From positions 1 through 32,833 of the forward strand of contig NZAS01000212.1 of the NCBI GenBank assembly GCA_002686195.1: a stretch of DNA of 32,833 nt, written 5' to 3'. The DNA is from Candidatus Pacearchaeota archaeon (GTDB lineage Archaea; Nanoarchaeota; Nanoarchaeia; Pacearchaeales; GW2011-AR1). Below are positions 6,486 through 13,828 of the stretch, in pieces (the stretch's first letter is position 1; each line of letters starts with the position of its first letter). The notes beneath the pieces were generated by a model, which was not told where the DNA came from, searched no databases, and was given only the letters and a program-made list of their open reading frames with translations. Both the position numbers and the translations under genes were made by a program.

Positions 6486-8423
6486 TTATCGGCTAGAAAG
6501 TCTTACTGCAACGATTATGATCAATATGATTAAGATCACGTTGATTATTCCGATTACCCAGATAAGTGAGTTTCCGCCTAGGTCAAGTCCAGCAGCGCCT
6601 GCGATGTTAACTTGAACTTCTCTTGTTTGCGCTCTGCTTCCTGACTTTGCTTCAATCACGAAAGATTGCGAGCCACTAACATCTGCGTCTACTGTGAATG
6701 TTAATGTTATGTCTCTACTTTCTCCAGAGCCAAGTGTAACTAATCTGTCTGAGACTGAGTCTAGAGATGCCCATGATTCATAACCAGTTGCGCCGATTAC
6801 AAAGTCCATTGAACTATCTTCAAGGTTTGTAACTGTGCTACGGATTATTAATTGCTGTCCAGGCTTTGCGTCTGAAGCAAGTGATGCTGTGATTGCTGCG
6901 ATTCCGTCTTGCTGTGAAGGAACTCCAGAGCATCCTATAACTGTAAGTGTGATTGGTGTTTCATCTGCTGACTCGTGCTTGAATGTATCTGTTCTACTGT
7001 TATAATCGTGTTCTGTTGTAACCCTAAGGGTGTGAGGGCCGTCTGCTAGGCCTTCAGGAACTACAAATGTGAAAGATGCTTTTTCTGTATCTCCTTCGTC
7101 AAGATCTTTTCTTATGTCTTGTTCCAAATCAAGGTTGAACTCGTTACTGAACAAGTTTACTCTGAATCTGTCTTCAAGGTTTTCATCTCCAACGTTTACA
7201 ATGTCGAATGAAACATCGACTGTTTCACCACATGTAACTTGTGATGGGTTTATTCTAACATCGTCAAGTTTTAGGAAGTCTTCTTCATCTTTTTCTTTTT
7301 CTATCTTGATAGCTTCAAAAGTTGTATCACTCAAGTCTGAACCTTGATCTACACATTCAACGTCTTCGTTCAAGTCATCGCTGTAAGCTTTTACAACTAA
7401 CTTGTGGCTTCCACTGTCCATGTCTGATGTTACTAGGAATTCAAATTCAACTGTGTCTTCATCGTCTTCATCTAAGTTTCCGAAGTCGATTTCTTCTTCA
7501 TCTGTGTTTTGGAAGTCTAAGTCGCCAGTTACATCTTTTCCACTGTTGTCAAATAATGCGATTTCTACAAAAATATCATCAACATCTATGTTATCTAAAC
7601 CTGTGTTTTCTATTTCAACTTCAACTGTGATTCTGTCAAGTAATTTCCATTCGTCGTCTTTACCGTCGCCTTCGTTGTTTACTTTGAAGTCTTTTATTTC
7701 AAGATTTCCGCCAATTGTTCCTGAGGAACAGAATGTTTTTTGGATTGAGAACGAAGCAGTAGATTGGACATTGTTTGATCCATCTGCTGTGATTGTTATT
7801 GCGTTAGAACCAAAGTCAAGTTCTGAGTGTGTAACGCTTGGTGTTACTATCACAGATTCTGAGTTTCCTGCTGAAACTGTTACTTGGTCTTCAGAGAGTG
7901 TTACTGCGAAATCTGATGTTACAATCAAATCCACTGTAACTGGTGTGTTTCCTGTGTTTTCTACTACTAATGTTCCAGTTTCGTCAATCATTAGTTTACC
8001 ATCTGATGGTGTTGTTGAGAGAGAGTATGATGTTTCGTCATTTATAGGAACTGAGAATGAGAAGCTTACTGGGTTTCCTGTACCTGTTGGGTCTGCTACG
8101 ATTGTTCCAGTGATTGAACCTGACTTGTGATCTGGGAAAGAAACTGTTGCTGTAACTGATTCTGTTACTGGTGTTGTTGAACCATCAGCAATGTTTGAAA
8201 GGTCGAAAGATACTGAACCAGATTGAGAAACTGAAGATCCTGACCAATCAATTCCAGATGATTGTCCAGCGTTTGTCAAATCGAAAGTGACTGCAAAAGA
8301 ACTTGCATCATGGTTAACAGATGATGGAACATTAGTGTTTGAAATTGATAAAGAAGCCGCACTTACCAACGCGATTGAAAGAATCATTGCGAACAAACCG
8401 AGTGTGAAAATTTTTGTCTTCAT
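6486..8423 (-). CDS. Large secreted Ig-like surface protein with C-terminal anchor; candidate archaeosortase substrate
   Basis: 645 residues. A signal peptide covers residues 1-23 (MKTK, hydrophobic core, SAA). The body is a string of beta-sandwich repeats of the CARDB/NEW3 kind, recognisable by phrases such as IENTG, VNVGDENLEDRF and LTNAGQSS, with very acidic linkers. The C-terminus has a short Gly-rich stretch (LDLGG), one membrane helix (about 619-641) and a terminal RLSSR. That Gly-motif, helix, basic-end arrangement is the usual form of a sorting signal. The adjacent sortase-like gene is 48 bp downstream. A TATA lies at about 8454-8466. The role is probably cell-surface adhesion or scaffolding; the substrate relationship is inference. 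Confidence 0.75.
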   Translation of the reverse strand: MKTKIFTLGLFAMILSIALVSAASLSISNTNVPSSVNHDASSFAVTFDLTNAGQSSGIDWSGSSVSQSGSVSFDLSNIADGSTTPVTESVTATVSFPDHKSGSITGTIVADPTGTGNPVSFSFSVPINDETSYSLSTTPSDGKLMIDETGTLVVENTGNTPVTVDLIVTSDFAVTLSEDQVTVSAGNSESVIVTPSVTHSELDFGSNAITITADGSNNVQSTASFSIQKTFCSSGTIGGNLEIKDFKVNNEGDGKDDEWKLLDRITVEVEIENTGLDNIDVDDIFVEIALFDNSGKDVTGDLDFQNTDEEEIDFGNLDEDDEDTVEFEFLVTSDMDSGSHKLVVKAYSDDLNEDVECVDQGSDLSDTTFEAIKIEKEKDEEDFLKLDDVRINPSQVTCGETVDVSFDIVNVGDENLEDRFRVNLFSNEFNLDLEQDIRKDLDEGDTEKASFTFVVPEGLADGPHTLRVTTEHDYNSRTDTFKHESADETPITLTVIGCSGVPSQQDGIAAITASLASDAKPGQQLIIRSTVTNLEDSSMDFVIGATGYESWASLDSVSDRLVTLGSGESRDITLTFTVDADVSGSQSFVIEAKSGSRAQTREVQVNIAGAAGLDLGGNSLIWVIGIINVILIILIIIVAVRLSSR

Positions 8424-8559
8424 TTTTTTGTTGTAACTTTGGAATTACTATAGTATTTAAACTTTTCGTTTTTTTAGTAATTTTTGATGATCTGTTAAAT
8501 TTGAGAAGATTTAAATAAACTATGCTTCTCTAATATATATAATTGAGGAGAATGGTTTT

Positions 8560-8928
8560 ATGCCAATAAAAGCAAGGGAGAATTTGATTGGTGCGTGGGC
8601 TTTTCTAATTGGGGTTGTGCTGGCTGTTGTCGTCGGTGTTTTTGCTGGAAGTAATATTAACCCAGTCATCTTAGGGATCTTGGCCTTGCTCGGTGTTGTT
8701 GTTGGATACTTTGTTTCTGAAAAAGATATTCAAACTTTTCTTTTGGCTGCTGTGTCTTTAGTTATTGTAAGCTTCGCAGGAATTCAAGGTTTGGTTTTAA
8801 GTGCGGCTGTTTTGGGCGTGGATATTGGAAGAATTATTAGTTCAATTTTAGGTGCGCTTTTGGTTTTGTTTGTGCCTGCTACAATTATAGTTGCTTTGAA
8901 AGTTGTGTTCTCGATTTCTAAATCTTAG
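8560..8928 (+). CDS. Small four-helix membrane protein, unknown function
   Basis: 122 residues, almost entirely hydrophobic: helices at about 10-30, 34-51, 57-78 and 92-115, with a short charged loop (SEKDIQ). It starts MPIKARENLIGAWAF. Promoter elements are clear: TATA ATTTAAATA at about 8510-8518 and an SD-like GAGGAG before the ATG. It is divergent from the large surface protein. No family function recognised; similar short membrane proteins are common in DPANN genomes. Confidence 0.7.
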   Translation: MPIKARENLIGAWAFLIGVVLAVVVGVFAGSNINPVILGILALLGVVVGYFVSEKDIQTFLLAAVSLVIVSFAGIQGLVLSAAVLGVDIGRIISSILGALLVLFVPATIIVALKVVFSISKS

Positions 8929-8963
8929 ATAGATATTTAAGCTGGGGAGTTTGTTTTAGAGTT

Positions 8964-9203
8964 ATGATTATTAATGTTACAATGGGTCGAAGGTCGCATG
9001 GAAGGCATGTTGAAAGTGTTTGGGGAGTTGATGTGAATGGAGATCCTGATTATTTTGATTTAAGCTCTGATGAAAGAAGAAGGTTATCTGGGTTACCTAT
9101 TGTGACTTTTTTTGGTGGTGTGAGGCATAAATTAACTAGAAGAAGGGTTCCTTGTTTTTATACACCTTTTACTCTTTATACTTATATTGAGGCAGGGATT
9201 TAG
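8964..9203 (+). CDS. Small hypothetical protein, Arg-rich
   Basis: 79 residues, no signal peptide or membrane helix. The sequence is rich in Arg and aromatic residues, with GRRSHGRH near the N-terminus and LSSDERRRLSG in the middle. Support for being real is the TATA box ATATTTAAG (about 8933-8941), spaced correctly for a leaderless start at 8964. A start at the Met at 8982 is also possible. Nothing similar is recognised. Confidence 0.5.
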   Translation: MIINVTMGRRSHGRHVESVWGVDVNGDPDYFDLSSDERRRLSGLPIVTFFGGVRHKLTRRRVPCFYTPFTLYTYIEAGI

Positions 9204-9210
9204 TACAAAT

Positions 9211-9224
9211 ATAGGACGTCCTAT
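9211..9224. terminator. Perfect 14-bp palindrome between converging genes
   Basis: ATAGGACGTCCTAT is a perfect palindrome in the 32-bp gap between two converging genes. It could be a two-way termination or mRNA 3'-end signal. It lacks a loop and flanking T-runs of more than a few bases, so the role is uncertain. Confidence 0.3.
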
Positions 9225-9235
9225 TATATAGGATT

Positions 9236-9514
9236 TTATAAGAAGCTTACAAATCCTTTTGCTAATAGTAAGAAGGCGGCTGTCCAGAGTAGGATTGAGA
9301 AGGGGAGTGTGAAGATTGATACTAATAATAGGGCTGCGCTGAAAAGATCGATTGCTGATAAGATGTCTCCTGTTAGTATGAACATGCCCTTTAATAATAG
9401 GAAGCCTGCGAAGAATAGTGTTATTTGGAGTAAAGGAGTAATTCCGAATATTAGGGATAGGAATACCATTGATGCGAGTATGTCGAGGCCTCCGAGGATT
9501 TTTACTAAAACCAT
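9236..9514 (-). CDS. Small three-helix membrane protein next to sepF
   Basis: 92 residues with three hydrophobic segments joined by very short loops (about residues 10-27, 31-47, 52-88). No catalytic motif seen. It lies 54 bp downstream of sepF in the same direction, so it may be in the sepF transcript, with a possible membrane link to division. That link is inference. Similar small proteins are widespread in archaea but have no assigned function. Confidence 0.65.
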   Translation of the reverse strand: MVLVKILGGLDILASMVFLSLIFGITPLLQITLFFAGFLLLKGMFILTGDILSAIDLFSAALLLVSIFTLPFSILLWTAAFLLLAKGFVSFL

Positions 9515-9568
9515 TTGTTTATTTGAAGAAGAGGGTTAATAATTATTTCTGTTCTATATATAATAGGA

Positions 9569-9961
9569 CTAGTTGCCTTGGCCGATAAAATCAGTTTTTT
9601 CCTTCTTTTCTGTCTTCACTGGGGCTCTGTGGATTTCCGCGAAGCTTGGTGTTGCTATGATTGTATTGTCGCCGAAGCCTGCGATTGAGCCTTCAAGAGC
9701 TTCAACTGTTTTCTTGACTTTTGCAACTGCCCTCTTTAGTTCTATAACATCTTTTGTCTTTAGAGGTTTTATATCGATGACTGCGATTGAATTGCCATCT
9801 CTTAGGGCTGTTAGAATTTCATTGATATCATCAAATTGTTTTAGCATGAATGGTTTAACCATCACCTTGTTTTCTTCTGGCGCGCCAGCGTCGAAATCTA
9901 TCTCGAGGTATTCTTCATCGTCTTCCTCTTTTCCAAGAAATTTTTTGAAGTCAAAAGCCAT
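9569..9961 (-). CDS. sepF: Cell division protein SepF
   Basis: 130 residues. The N-terminal MAFDFKKFLG is an amphipathic membrane-binding helix, followed by an acidic linker. The core (about residues 34-110) is the SepF/DUF552 fold: VMVKPFMLKQFDDINEIL, then NSIAVIDIKPLK and a long helix, ending in the conserved GSIAGFGDNTIIATP. In archaea SepF is the membrane anchor that recruits FtsZ to the division site. FtsZ is encoded 8 kb away in this window, so the FtsZ-SepF pair is complete. TATA at about 9984-9994 gives a leaderless start. Confidence 0.92.
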   Translation of the reverse strand: MAFDFKKFLGKEEDDEEYLEIDFDAGAPEENKVMVKPFMLKQFDDINEILTALRDGNSIAVIDIKPLKTKDVIELKRAVAKVKKTVEALEGSIAGFGDNTIIATPSFAEIHRAPVKTEKKEKTDFIGQGN

Positions 9962-10010
9962 GTTAAAATTGAGTTAGACATGATATTTAAAGATTTTGAT
10001 AGTGCAATAC

Positions 10011-10343
10011 TTACTTTTTGCCTTGCTTTGGAACTAAGGATTTTCTTAATTCTTCTGCTTTTGATTCGATAAGGGTTTGTTGCTTTTCTATCGAGGAGAC
10101 TCTGAGGTCTAAGAGTTTCTTTTTTTCTTCAAGTTCTTTCTTTAAATTATCTGGAGATGATTTTATCATTGCTCCTGAGATTATTTTGTAGACATCGTCC
10201 TTGGCTGTTTTTAATTCTTCTAATGCGTTAAGAACTTCATTTAATTCTACTTGGATTGCTTGCTTTTGAGCTAGTAAAGGTTGGATGTTTTGTTCCAACA
10301 TTTGCAGTTCTTGTATTGCTTGTGTGTTATCTTCTTCTGCCAT
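10011..10343 (-). CDS. pfdB: Prefoldin beta subunit
   Basis: 110 residues made of two long coiled-coil helices (about 5-47 and 65-105) separated by the short beta-hairpin region (YKIISGAMIKSSPDNL). This is the standard size and layout of archaeal prefoldin beta, which forms a jellyfish-shaped hexamer with alpha subunits and delivers unfolded proteins to the thermosome. It directly follows Rpo12, the usual archaeal gene order. The only odd point is a low-complexity, basic C-terminus (KQGKK). Confidence 0.9.
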   Translation of the reverse strand: MAEEDNTQAIQELQMLEQNIQPLLAQKQAIQVELNEVLNALEELKTAKDDVYKIISGAMIKSSPDNLKKELEEKKKLLDLRVSSIEKQQTLIESKAEELRKSLVPKQGKK

Positions 10344-10344
10344 T

Positions 10345-10482
10345 TTATTCTGCCTTTAATTTGACTATTTGTGTTCTAGGTTTGTAGAAAATCTTTGAGC
10401 CACAGTGAGGGCAAACGAACCTTTTCTCTAGTTGTTTAGATGATATTGTTTTCTCGCAATGAAAACATTTGTATTGTGCCAT
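10345..10482 (-). CDS. rpo12: RNA polymerase subunit Rpo12 (subunit P)
   Basis: 45 residues starting MAQYKC. It has the zinc ribbon C-x2-C (CFHC) and CPHCG, and the conserved tail (SKIFYKPRTQIVKLKAE). Rpo12 is a small zinc subunit that joins Rpo3 and Rpo10 in the assembly platform of archaeal RNA polymerase, like eukaryotic Rpb12. It lies one base beyond the prefoldin beta start and is headed by a TATA box at about 10502-10513. This matches the conserved L37e-Rpo12-prefoldin neighbourhood in many archaea. Confidence 0.93.
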   Translation of the reverse strand: MAQYKCFHCEKTISSKQLEKRFVCPHCGSKIFYKPRTQIVKLKAE

Positions 10483-10503
10483 GGTTATTATTGGAAAAAG
10501 TGA

Positions 10504-10818
10504 TTATTTAAGTTTAACGGCTGTTCCAAACGCTAAAATTTCTGCGGAGCCTGCCATTACCATGGATGTCATGAATCTCATTCCTATGACTGCGTCAGCC
10601 TTTTTATCAATGGCTTCGTTTACCATTCTATTGTAAGCTTCTTCCCTTGCTTGTGCTAGTAAATCTGTGTATGATTTTATTTCTCCACCGACGAGATTTT
10701 TGAAACCAGCTGCTATGTCTCTACCAACGTTTTTTGCTCTAACTGTGTTTCCTTTTACTACGCCCATGATTTCTTTGACCTTTTTCCCTGGGACTTCTAG
10801 TGATGTTGTTACAATCAT
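10504..10818 (-). CDS. YbjQ/UPF0145 family protein (DUF74)
   Basis: 104 residues, the usual length for the family. Typical family phrases are LEVPGKKVKEIMGVVKGNTVRAKNVG at the N-terminus, a middle helix with EAYNRMVNEA, and the conserved ending GSAEILAFGTAVKL. Members form pentamers and are annotated as heavy-metal-binding, though their role is not settled. It is in the same direction as the ribosomal and polymerase genes around it and only 8 bp from the small membrane gene. Confidence 0.88.
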   Translation of the reverse strand: MIVTTSLEVPGKKVKEIMGVVKGNTVRAKNVGRDIAAGFKNLVGGEIKSYTDLLAQAREEAYNRMVNEAIDKKADAVIGMRFMTSMVMAGSAEILAFGTAVKLK

Positions 10819-10826
10819 GTTATACC

Positions 10827-11039
10827 TTATTTCCTTTGTTTTTTATTTGTTTCGGATTTAATTGGTTCTACGTATTCTTGTTTTCTTAGAGTTAATAGTA
10901 TGACTAGACCTATAATTATTGCAGGGATTGCATATATTAATAGGAAGAAGGGAGAAAATACTGAGATAATTGCTAAAATGCTTCCACCTACTAAAAGAAC
11001 GATTCCGGCTGCTACTGCAAACTTATCAATTCCTTGCAT
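10827..11039 (-). CDS. Small two-helix membrane protein overlapping eL37
   Basis: 70 residues with two membrane helices (about 10-29 and 31-49) and a Lys-rich cytosolic tail ending in NKKQRK. Its start lies inside the last 14 bases of the ribosomal eL37-type gene, so expression is probably coupled to it. There is no recognised family or motif. Confidence 0.65.
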   Translation of the reverse strand: MQGIDKFAVAAGIVLLVGGSILAIISVFSPFFLLIYAIPAIIIGLVILLTLRKQEYVEPIKSETNKKQRK

Positions 11040-11262
11040 TTTCTTCCTCTAGGTAATATGCTGGGCCTGCGAATATTTTTCCTGTTTTGACGCATTTCCA
11101 GATTCCGGCTGCTAATCTTACTGCTCGGCCTGTTGGATGATGAGGAGACTTCTGAGTTTTTCTTTGCTGAGATTCTATTTTGTTATAGGTCTTCCTAACA
11201 CGAGTTCCGTAACCGGCTCGGTATTTTCCCATTGCTTTGATCTTTTTTGTTTTTGATGCCAT
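11026..11262 (-). CDS. rpl37ae: Ribosomal protein eL37-type (L37Ae) with degenerate zinc site
   Basis: 78 residues. The opening (KTKKIKAMGKYRAGYGTRVRKTYNKIE) and the core (RAVRLAAGIWKC then KIFAGPAYY) match the archaeal L37Ae family of the large ribosomal subunit. Normally it has four zinc-ligand cysteines as two C-x2-C pairs. Here the first pair is replaced by SPHHPTG and the second keeps only one Cys (KCVKTG). So three of four ligands are gone. This looks like a zinc-free (C-minus) version, not a pseudogene, because all other conserved positions are kept and the gene sits in its usual neighbourhood. Confidence 0.85.
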   Translation of the reverse strand: MASKTKKIKAMGKYRAGYGTRVRKTYNKIESQQRKTQKSPHHPTGRAVRLAAGIWKCVKTGKIFAGPAYYLEEENARN

Positions 11263-11293
11263 TGTTATTTTATCTTTAGGACGGTTTAAAAAC

Positions 11294-11779
11294 CTATTGC
11301 ATTTTAATTATTTCAGCGTCGTTTGTTTCTGTATTATAAATCGCTATACTTGGGCCTGTTTTTCTTGCCATTAATTCTCCTGCATTTAATAGTAAGGTAT
11401 TATTAATCTTCTTTTTGTCTGCTTCGTGATTATGGCCGTAGAAGACAGCATCATATTTTCCTGTTGAGGCAAGGGCTTCTGCTAATTCTGGATAATGATT
11501 AACTGCTATTTTCTTTCCGTCAAATTCTAATTCTGCTATGTCTCCATGGAAGTTAATTCCTAATTCTTTGGCTCTGTTTGGTGTTAGAAAGCGATCGTCG
11601 ATATTTCCGAAAACACAATGGACTTCACCATCGAATTCTGCTAATTCATTCATCATGAAAGGTGCGCAGAAGTCTCCACAATGAATTATTGCTTTAGCAT
11701 CTTGTTCTTTGAATATCTTTAGTGCCTTTTGTGTAAGTTCTATTCTGTCATGGCTGTCTGTTATTATTCCGATTTTCAT
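11294..11779 (-). CDS. YfcE/MJ0936-type metallophosphoesterase
   Basis: 161 residues, the size of the small single-domain phosphodiesterases of this family. Metal-binding motifs are in order: D8-x-H10 (ITDSHD), GD (CGDF, D36), GN (FGNIDD, N59), a His in VNHYPE, and GHNH near residue 117, then LLNAGE. These bind two metal ions and hydrolyse phosphodiester or phosphomonoester bonds; the natural substrate is unknown. A TATA-like CGTATAAACA about 25 nt upstream suggests a leaderless message. It is in the same direction as the L37Ae group. Confidence 0.88.
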   Translation of the reverse strand: MKIGIITDSHDRIELTQKALKIFKEQDAKAIIHCGDFCAPFMMNELAEFDGEVHCVFGNIDDRFLTPNRAKELGINFHGDIAELEFDGKKIAVNHYPELAEALASTGKYDAVFYGHNHEADKKKINNTLLLNAGELMARKTGPSIAIYNTETNDAEIIKMQ

Positions 11780-11852
11780 TTTAAAGAGGTGTGTTTATAC
11801 GATCCTGTCTCTGACTCACTCTTGCTCGAGGACTCCCTACGGTGAGCAGAGA

Positions 11853-11926
11853 TGGGGATACCCGGATTTGAACCGGGATCGCGAACTCCCAAAGCTCGAA
11901 TCATAACCAGGTTAGACCATATCCCC
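11853..11926 (-). tRNA. tRNA-Pro (anticodon UGG)
   Basis: On the minus strand the acceptor GGGGATA pairs with TATCCCC. The anticodon stem CGAGC/GTTCG encloses the loop TTTGGGA, giving anticodon TGG (Pro) with G37. The T-arm is CCGG plus loop TTCAAAT plus CCGG. The D-stem is short (three pairs). Discriminator base is A at 11853 and no CCA is encoded. No intron. A TATA-like TTTTAATA lies about 27 nt upstream and overlaps the hairpin repeat at 11956. Confidence 0.93.
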
Positions 11927-11955
11927 AATGTAAATAAATGAGAATGAGGGTATTA

Positions 11956-12009
11956 AAAGATTGCTATCGCAATCTTTAACTCTCGCTTTAAGAGGTAAAT
12001 CTTCGAGTT
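11956..12009. repeat. Intergenic hairpin repeat, copy A
   Basis: A perfect 9-bp hairpin (AAAGATTGC, loop TATC, GCAATCTTT, 11956-11977) is followed by AACTCTCGCTT, GAGGTA and TCTTCGAGTT (12000-12009). Copies B (23278-23386) and F (23958) share these blocks; the 20-mer gcaatctttaactctcgctt is identical in A (11969-11988) and B (23299-23318). It lies between uL11 and tRNA-Pro. Its left arm carries the minus-strand TATA of tRNA-Pro. It might also end uL11 transcription. Confidence 0.75.
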
Positions 12010-12016
12010 ATAAGGC

Positions 12017-12784
12017 TTATTCCTTCGGCGGTTCTTCTTTTGGCGCTTCTGTGCCTTCTGCTGGTGCTTCTCCTTCGGCAGGTGCTTCGCCCTCTGCTCC
12101 CTCTTCAGTTTCTCCTTCCTCTCCTTCGGCTGGAGCTTCTTCGCCCTCGGCTCCTTCGCCGGCTTCTGCCTTGGCTGCCTTAGCTAACTTAGCTGCTTCT
12201 TCGGCCGCTGCAGCTTCTTCCTCCGCTTTCTTCTCTGCCTCTTGCTTTGCTAATCTGATCTTGAAGAATTTTTCTAACTTGGCTTTCTTTTCTGGAGACA
12301 TTTCTGTTCTTTCTTCAGAAATTTCTGTATCATAAGTTCCGTCGTTAATTTCCTCTTGGACTTTAGATGGTTCTTTATTGTCAATTAAGATTCCTAAAGA
12401 CTGGCAAGTTCCTACAACTAATTTTAGGGCTGCCTTTGTGTCTTTTGCTAAGAGGTCTGGAGATTTTGTTTTTGCAACTGAGATTAAAGATTCGATTGAT
12501 ATGTTTCCGACTTTGTATTTATGGGCTTCTCCTGAGCCTTTTTCTAAGTTGAGTTCTTTCTTTAATAATCCTGATACTGGAGGTGAGGAGACTTCAATTT
12601 CGTAAGATTTTGTTTTAGGATCTACATCTAATTCTACTGGGACTGTCATTCCTGCGAAGCCTTTTGTGGCGTCGTTAACGTCGGTAATTACTTTTCCTAG
12701 GTTGATTCCCATTGGACCTAGCTGCTGAGCTACTGCTGGACCTGGTGCCATTTTTCCGCCTTCAACTAATAGTTTTACTTTCAT
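12017..12784 (-). CDS. rpl11: Ribosomal protein uL11 with long acidic C-terminal tail
   Basis: 255 residues against about 160 in the family. Residues 1-70 are the N-terminal domain (VEGGKMAPGPAVAQQLGPMGIN, the factor-binding, Pro-rich part) and 70-140 the RNA-binding domain (KSPDLLAKDTKAALKLVVGTCQSLGI). From about 165 the sequence becomes a Lys/Glu/Ala helix and then an acidic low-complexity tail with the unit EAPAEG repeated. It is translated after Spt5 with an ATGA overlap. The acidic tail resembles those of the stalk proteins L10 and L12, to which uL11 binds, and might add elongation-factor contacts. That role is inference. Confidence 0.95.
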   Translation of the reverse strand: MKVKLLVEGGKMAPGPAVAQQLGPMGINLGKVITDVNDATKGFAGMTVPVELDVDPKTKSYEIEVSSPPVSGLLKKELNLEKGSGEAHKYKVGNISIESLISVAKTKSPDLLAKDTKAALKLVVGTCQSLGILIDNKEPSKVQEEINDGTYDTEISEERTEMSPEKKAKLEKFFKIRLAKQEAEKKAEEEAAAAEEAAKLAKAAKAEAGEGAEGEEAPAEGEEGETEEGAEGEAPAEGEAPAEGTEAPKEEPPKE

Positions 12785-13314
12785 ACTATATCTCCTAAGA
12801 TGCTTTTGTCTCCTTGTTCATCTTCTTCCTCGGAATCTTCGATTTCGGAATCCCCAGGCTCTTCTTCTGAGTCAGATTCACGCCTTATAACCTTTACGTT
12901 ATCCATTTTTACTGTAACTGGGATTGGAACGGACGCACCTAATAGAGATACGACTAATTCTCCTTTGGCTGTGTCGATTCTTGTGACTTTTGCTTTTTCT
13001 CCTTTGAATGTTTGTCCGATCATTTCGACGATATCTCCAACTTCTATATTGAAGTCTTCAATGGTAGGTTCGAGCATGTTTTTAATTTCTTCATATGGGA
13101 CTGTCTTTCCGATTATGCCTTTTACGTATGGTAAGTTGAAGGCTGCTTCTTCTGCGGTTTCTCTGTCGACAGCTTCGAGAATTATATATCCTTTTAGTCC
13201 GTGAGGTCTAACGACGGAGAAGACATTGATTTGTTTTTTGACAGCTCTCTGGCTAATCATTTCGACTGCTCTGTCTTCTTTGTTTGTGGTTACTTTTATG
13301 ATAAAGATTGCCAT
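12781..13314 (-). CDS. spt5: Transcription elongation factor Spt5 (NusG family)
   Basis: 177 residues from Met at 13314. A longer in-frame start (13434) would add 40 unlikely, Ser/Lys-rich residues and lies in the leader, so it is rejected. Residues about 2-80 are the NGN domain that binds Spt4 and the RNA polymerase clamp, and 90-143 the KOW domain (VGDIVEMIGQTFKGEKAKV). Beyond it is a strongly acidic tail (ESDSEEEPGDSEIEDSEEED). It is followed by uL11 as in most archaea, but secE, normally just upstream, is at 20100 on the other strand. Confidence 0.93.
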   Translation of the reverse strand: MAIFIIKVTTNKEDRAVEMISQRAVKKQINVFSVVRPHGLKGYIILEAVDRETAEEAAFNLPYVKGIIGKTVPYEEIKNMLEPTIEDFNIEVGDIVEMIGQTFKGEKAKVTRIDTAKGELVVSLLGASVPIPVTVKMDNVKVIRRESDSEEEPGDSEIEDSEEEDEQGDKSILGDIV

Positions 13315-13450
13315 TGTTATAATGTGAGGCTTCCGACCTCCCAAATGCATCAAAAGAAAAGTCTTTTTCAATCTTTTGATACAGCTCCGACTACTTCTTA
13401 ATATCTTAGAAGTAGATGATAATGTTAAAAACAACGGCTTTTTAAATTTA
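13315..13450 (-). promoter_or_regulatory. Promoter and structured 5' leader of spt5-rpl11
   Basis: A minus-strand TATA (about 13439-13450, TTTAAAAA) predicts transcription from near 13418, leaving a leader of about 100 nt. Three hairpins follow: CTACTTCT/AGAAGTAG (13391-13415) almost at the predicted 5' end, ATCAAAAG/CTTTTGAT (13349-13380) and GAGG/CCTC (13326-13340). There is no good ORF in the leader. A leader this long is unusual here; it may stabilise the message or allow autoregulation. Confidence 0.5.
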
Positions 13451-13454
13451 GCGG

Positions 13455-13778
13455 TTAGATGTAATATTCTGGTTGTCTGCTTAAAGTTATTTTTTCTAGG
13501 AGGGATTGAGCTTGTTGTCTGAAAGATTCGAAGTCTTTATCCTTGGGCCAGTTGTCTATTATGTATTTGTCATCTTTAATATTTGTGACTTGAATTTTTG
13601 AACCATTATTGTATGAGATTGCTGCTTTTCTGACGCTATGTAACTCACCAAAATCTCCCATGAGGAAACAGTCTGATTTTATTTCAAGATATGAAGAGAT
13701 TATTCTTAGAACAAGAGTAATATCATATTGGCCATCCCAAGGGGAAGTAACATCTTTTAATTCTAATTCGTGGGGCAT
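13455..13778 (-). CDS. Hypothetical protein, 107 residues
   Basis: A globular protein without membrane segments, beginning MPHELELKDVTSPWDGQYDITLVL. There are charged and aromatic stretches, including DNWPKDKDFESFRQQ, and it ends with PEYYI. It is preceded by a TATA-like element (about 13795-13806), suggesting an independent leaderless message. No family recognised. It lies between the spt5 promoter and a winged-helix regulator. Confidence 0.6.
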   Translation of the reverse strand: MPHELELKDVTSPWDGQYDITLVLRIISSYLEIKSDCFLMGDFGELHSVRKAAISYNNGSKIQVTNIKDDKYIIDNWPKDKDFESFRQQAQSLLEKITLSRQPEYYI

Positions 13779-13828
13779 TAAACTGAAAGTTTTTTTGGTT
13801 AATAAGGATTATTGTTCTGTAAGATATA

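Noticed and set aside
7402..8130. 242-codon open frame on the plus strand
   Set aside because: It is antisense to the large secreted surface protein and consists of Ser/Thr/Val-rich sequence, as expected from the reverse of an acidic beta-repeat gene. It has no promoter or RBS.
11800..11850. Second tRNA or extended tRNA-Pro trailer beside tRNA-Pro
   Set aside because: Only a weak CTCAC/GTGAG pairing is present, with no cloverleaf; at most it is a trailer.
12800..13204. 134-codon frame on the plus strand over spt5
   Set aside because: The antisense of the Spt5 acidic tail gives a Ser-rich frame with no start signals.
13315..13434. 40-residue N-terminal extension of Spt5 or a SecE upstream
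   Set aside because: The extension is not Spt5-like, the frame shows no membrane helix as SecE needs, and SecE was found at 20100.
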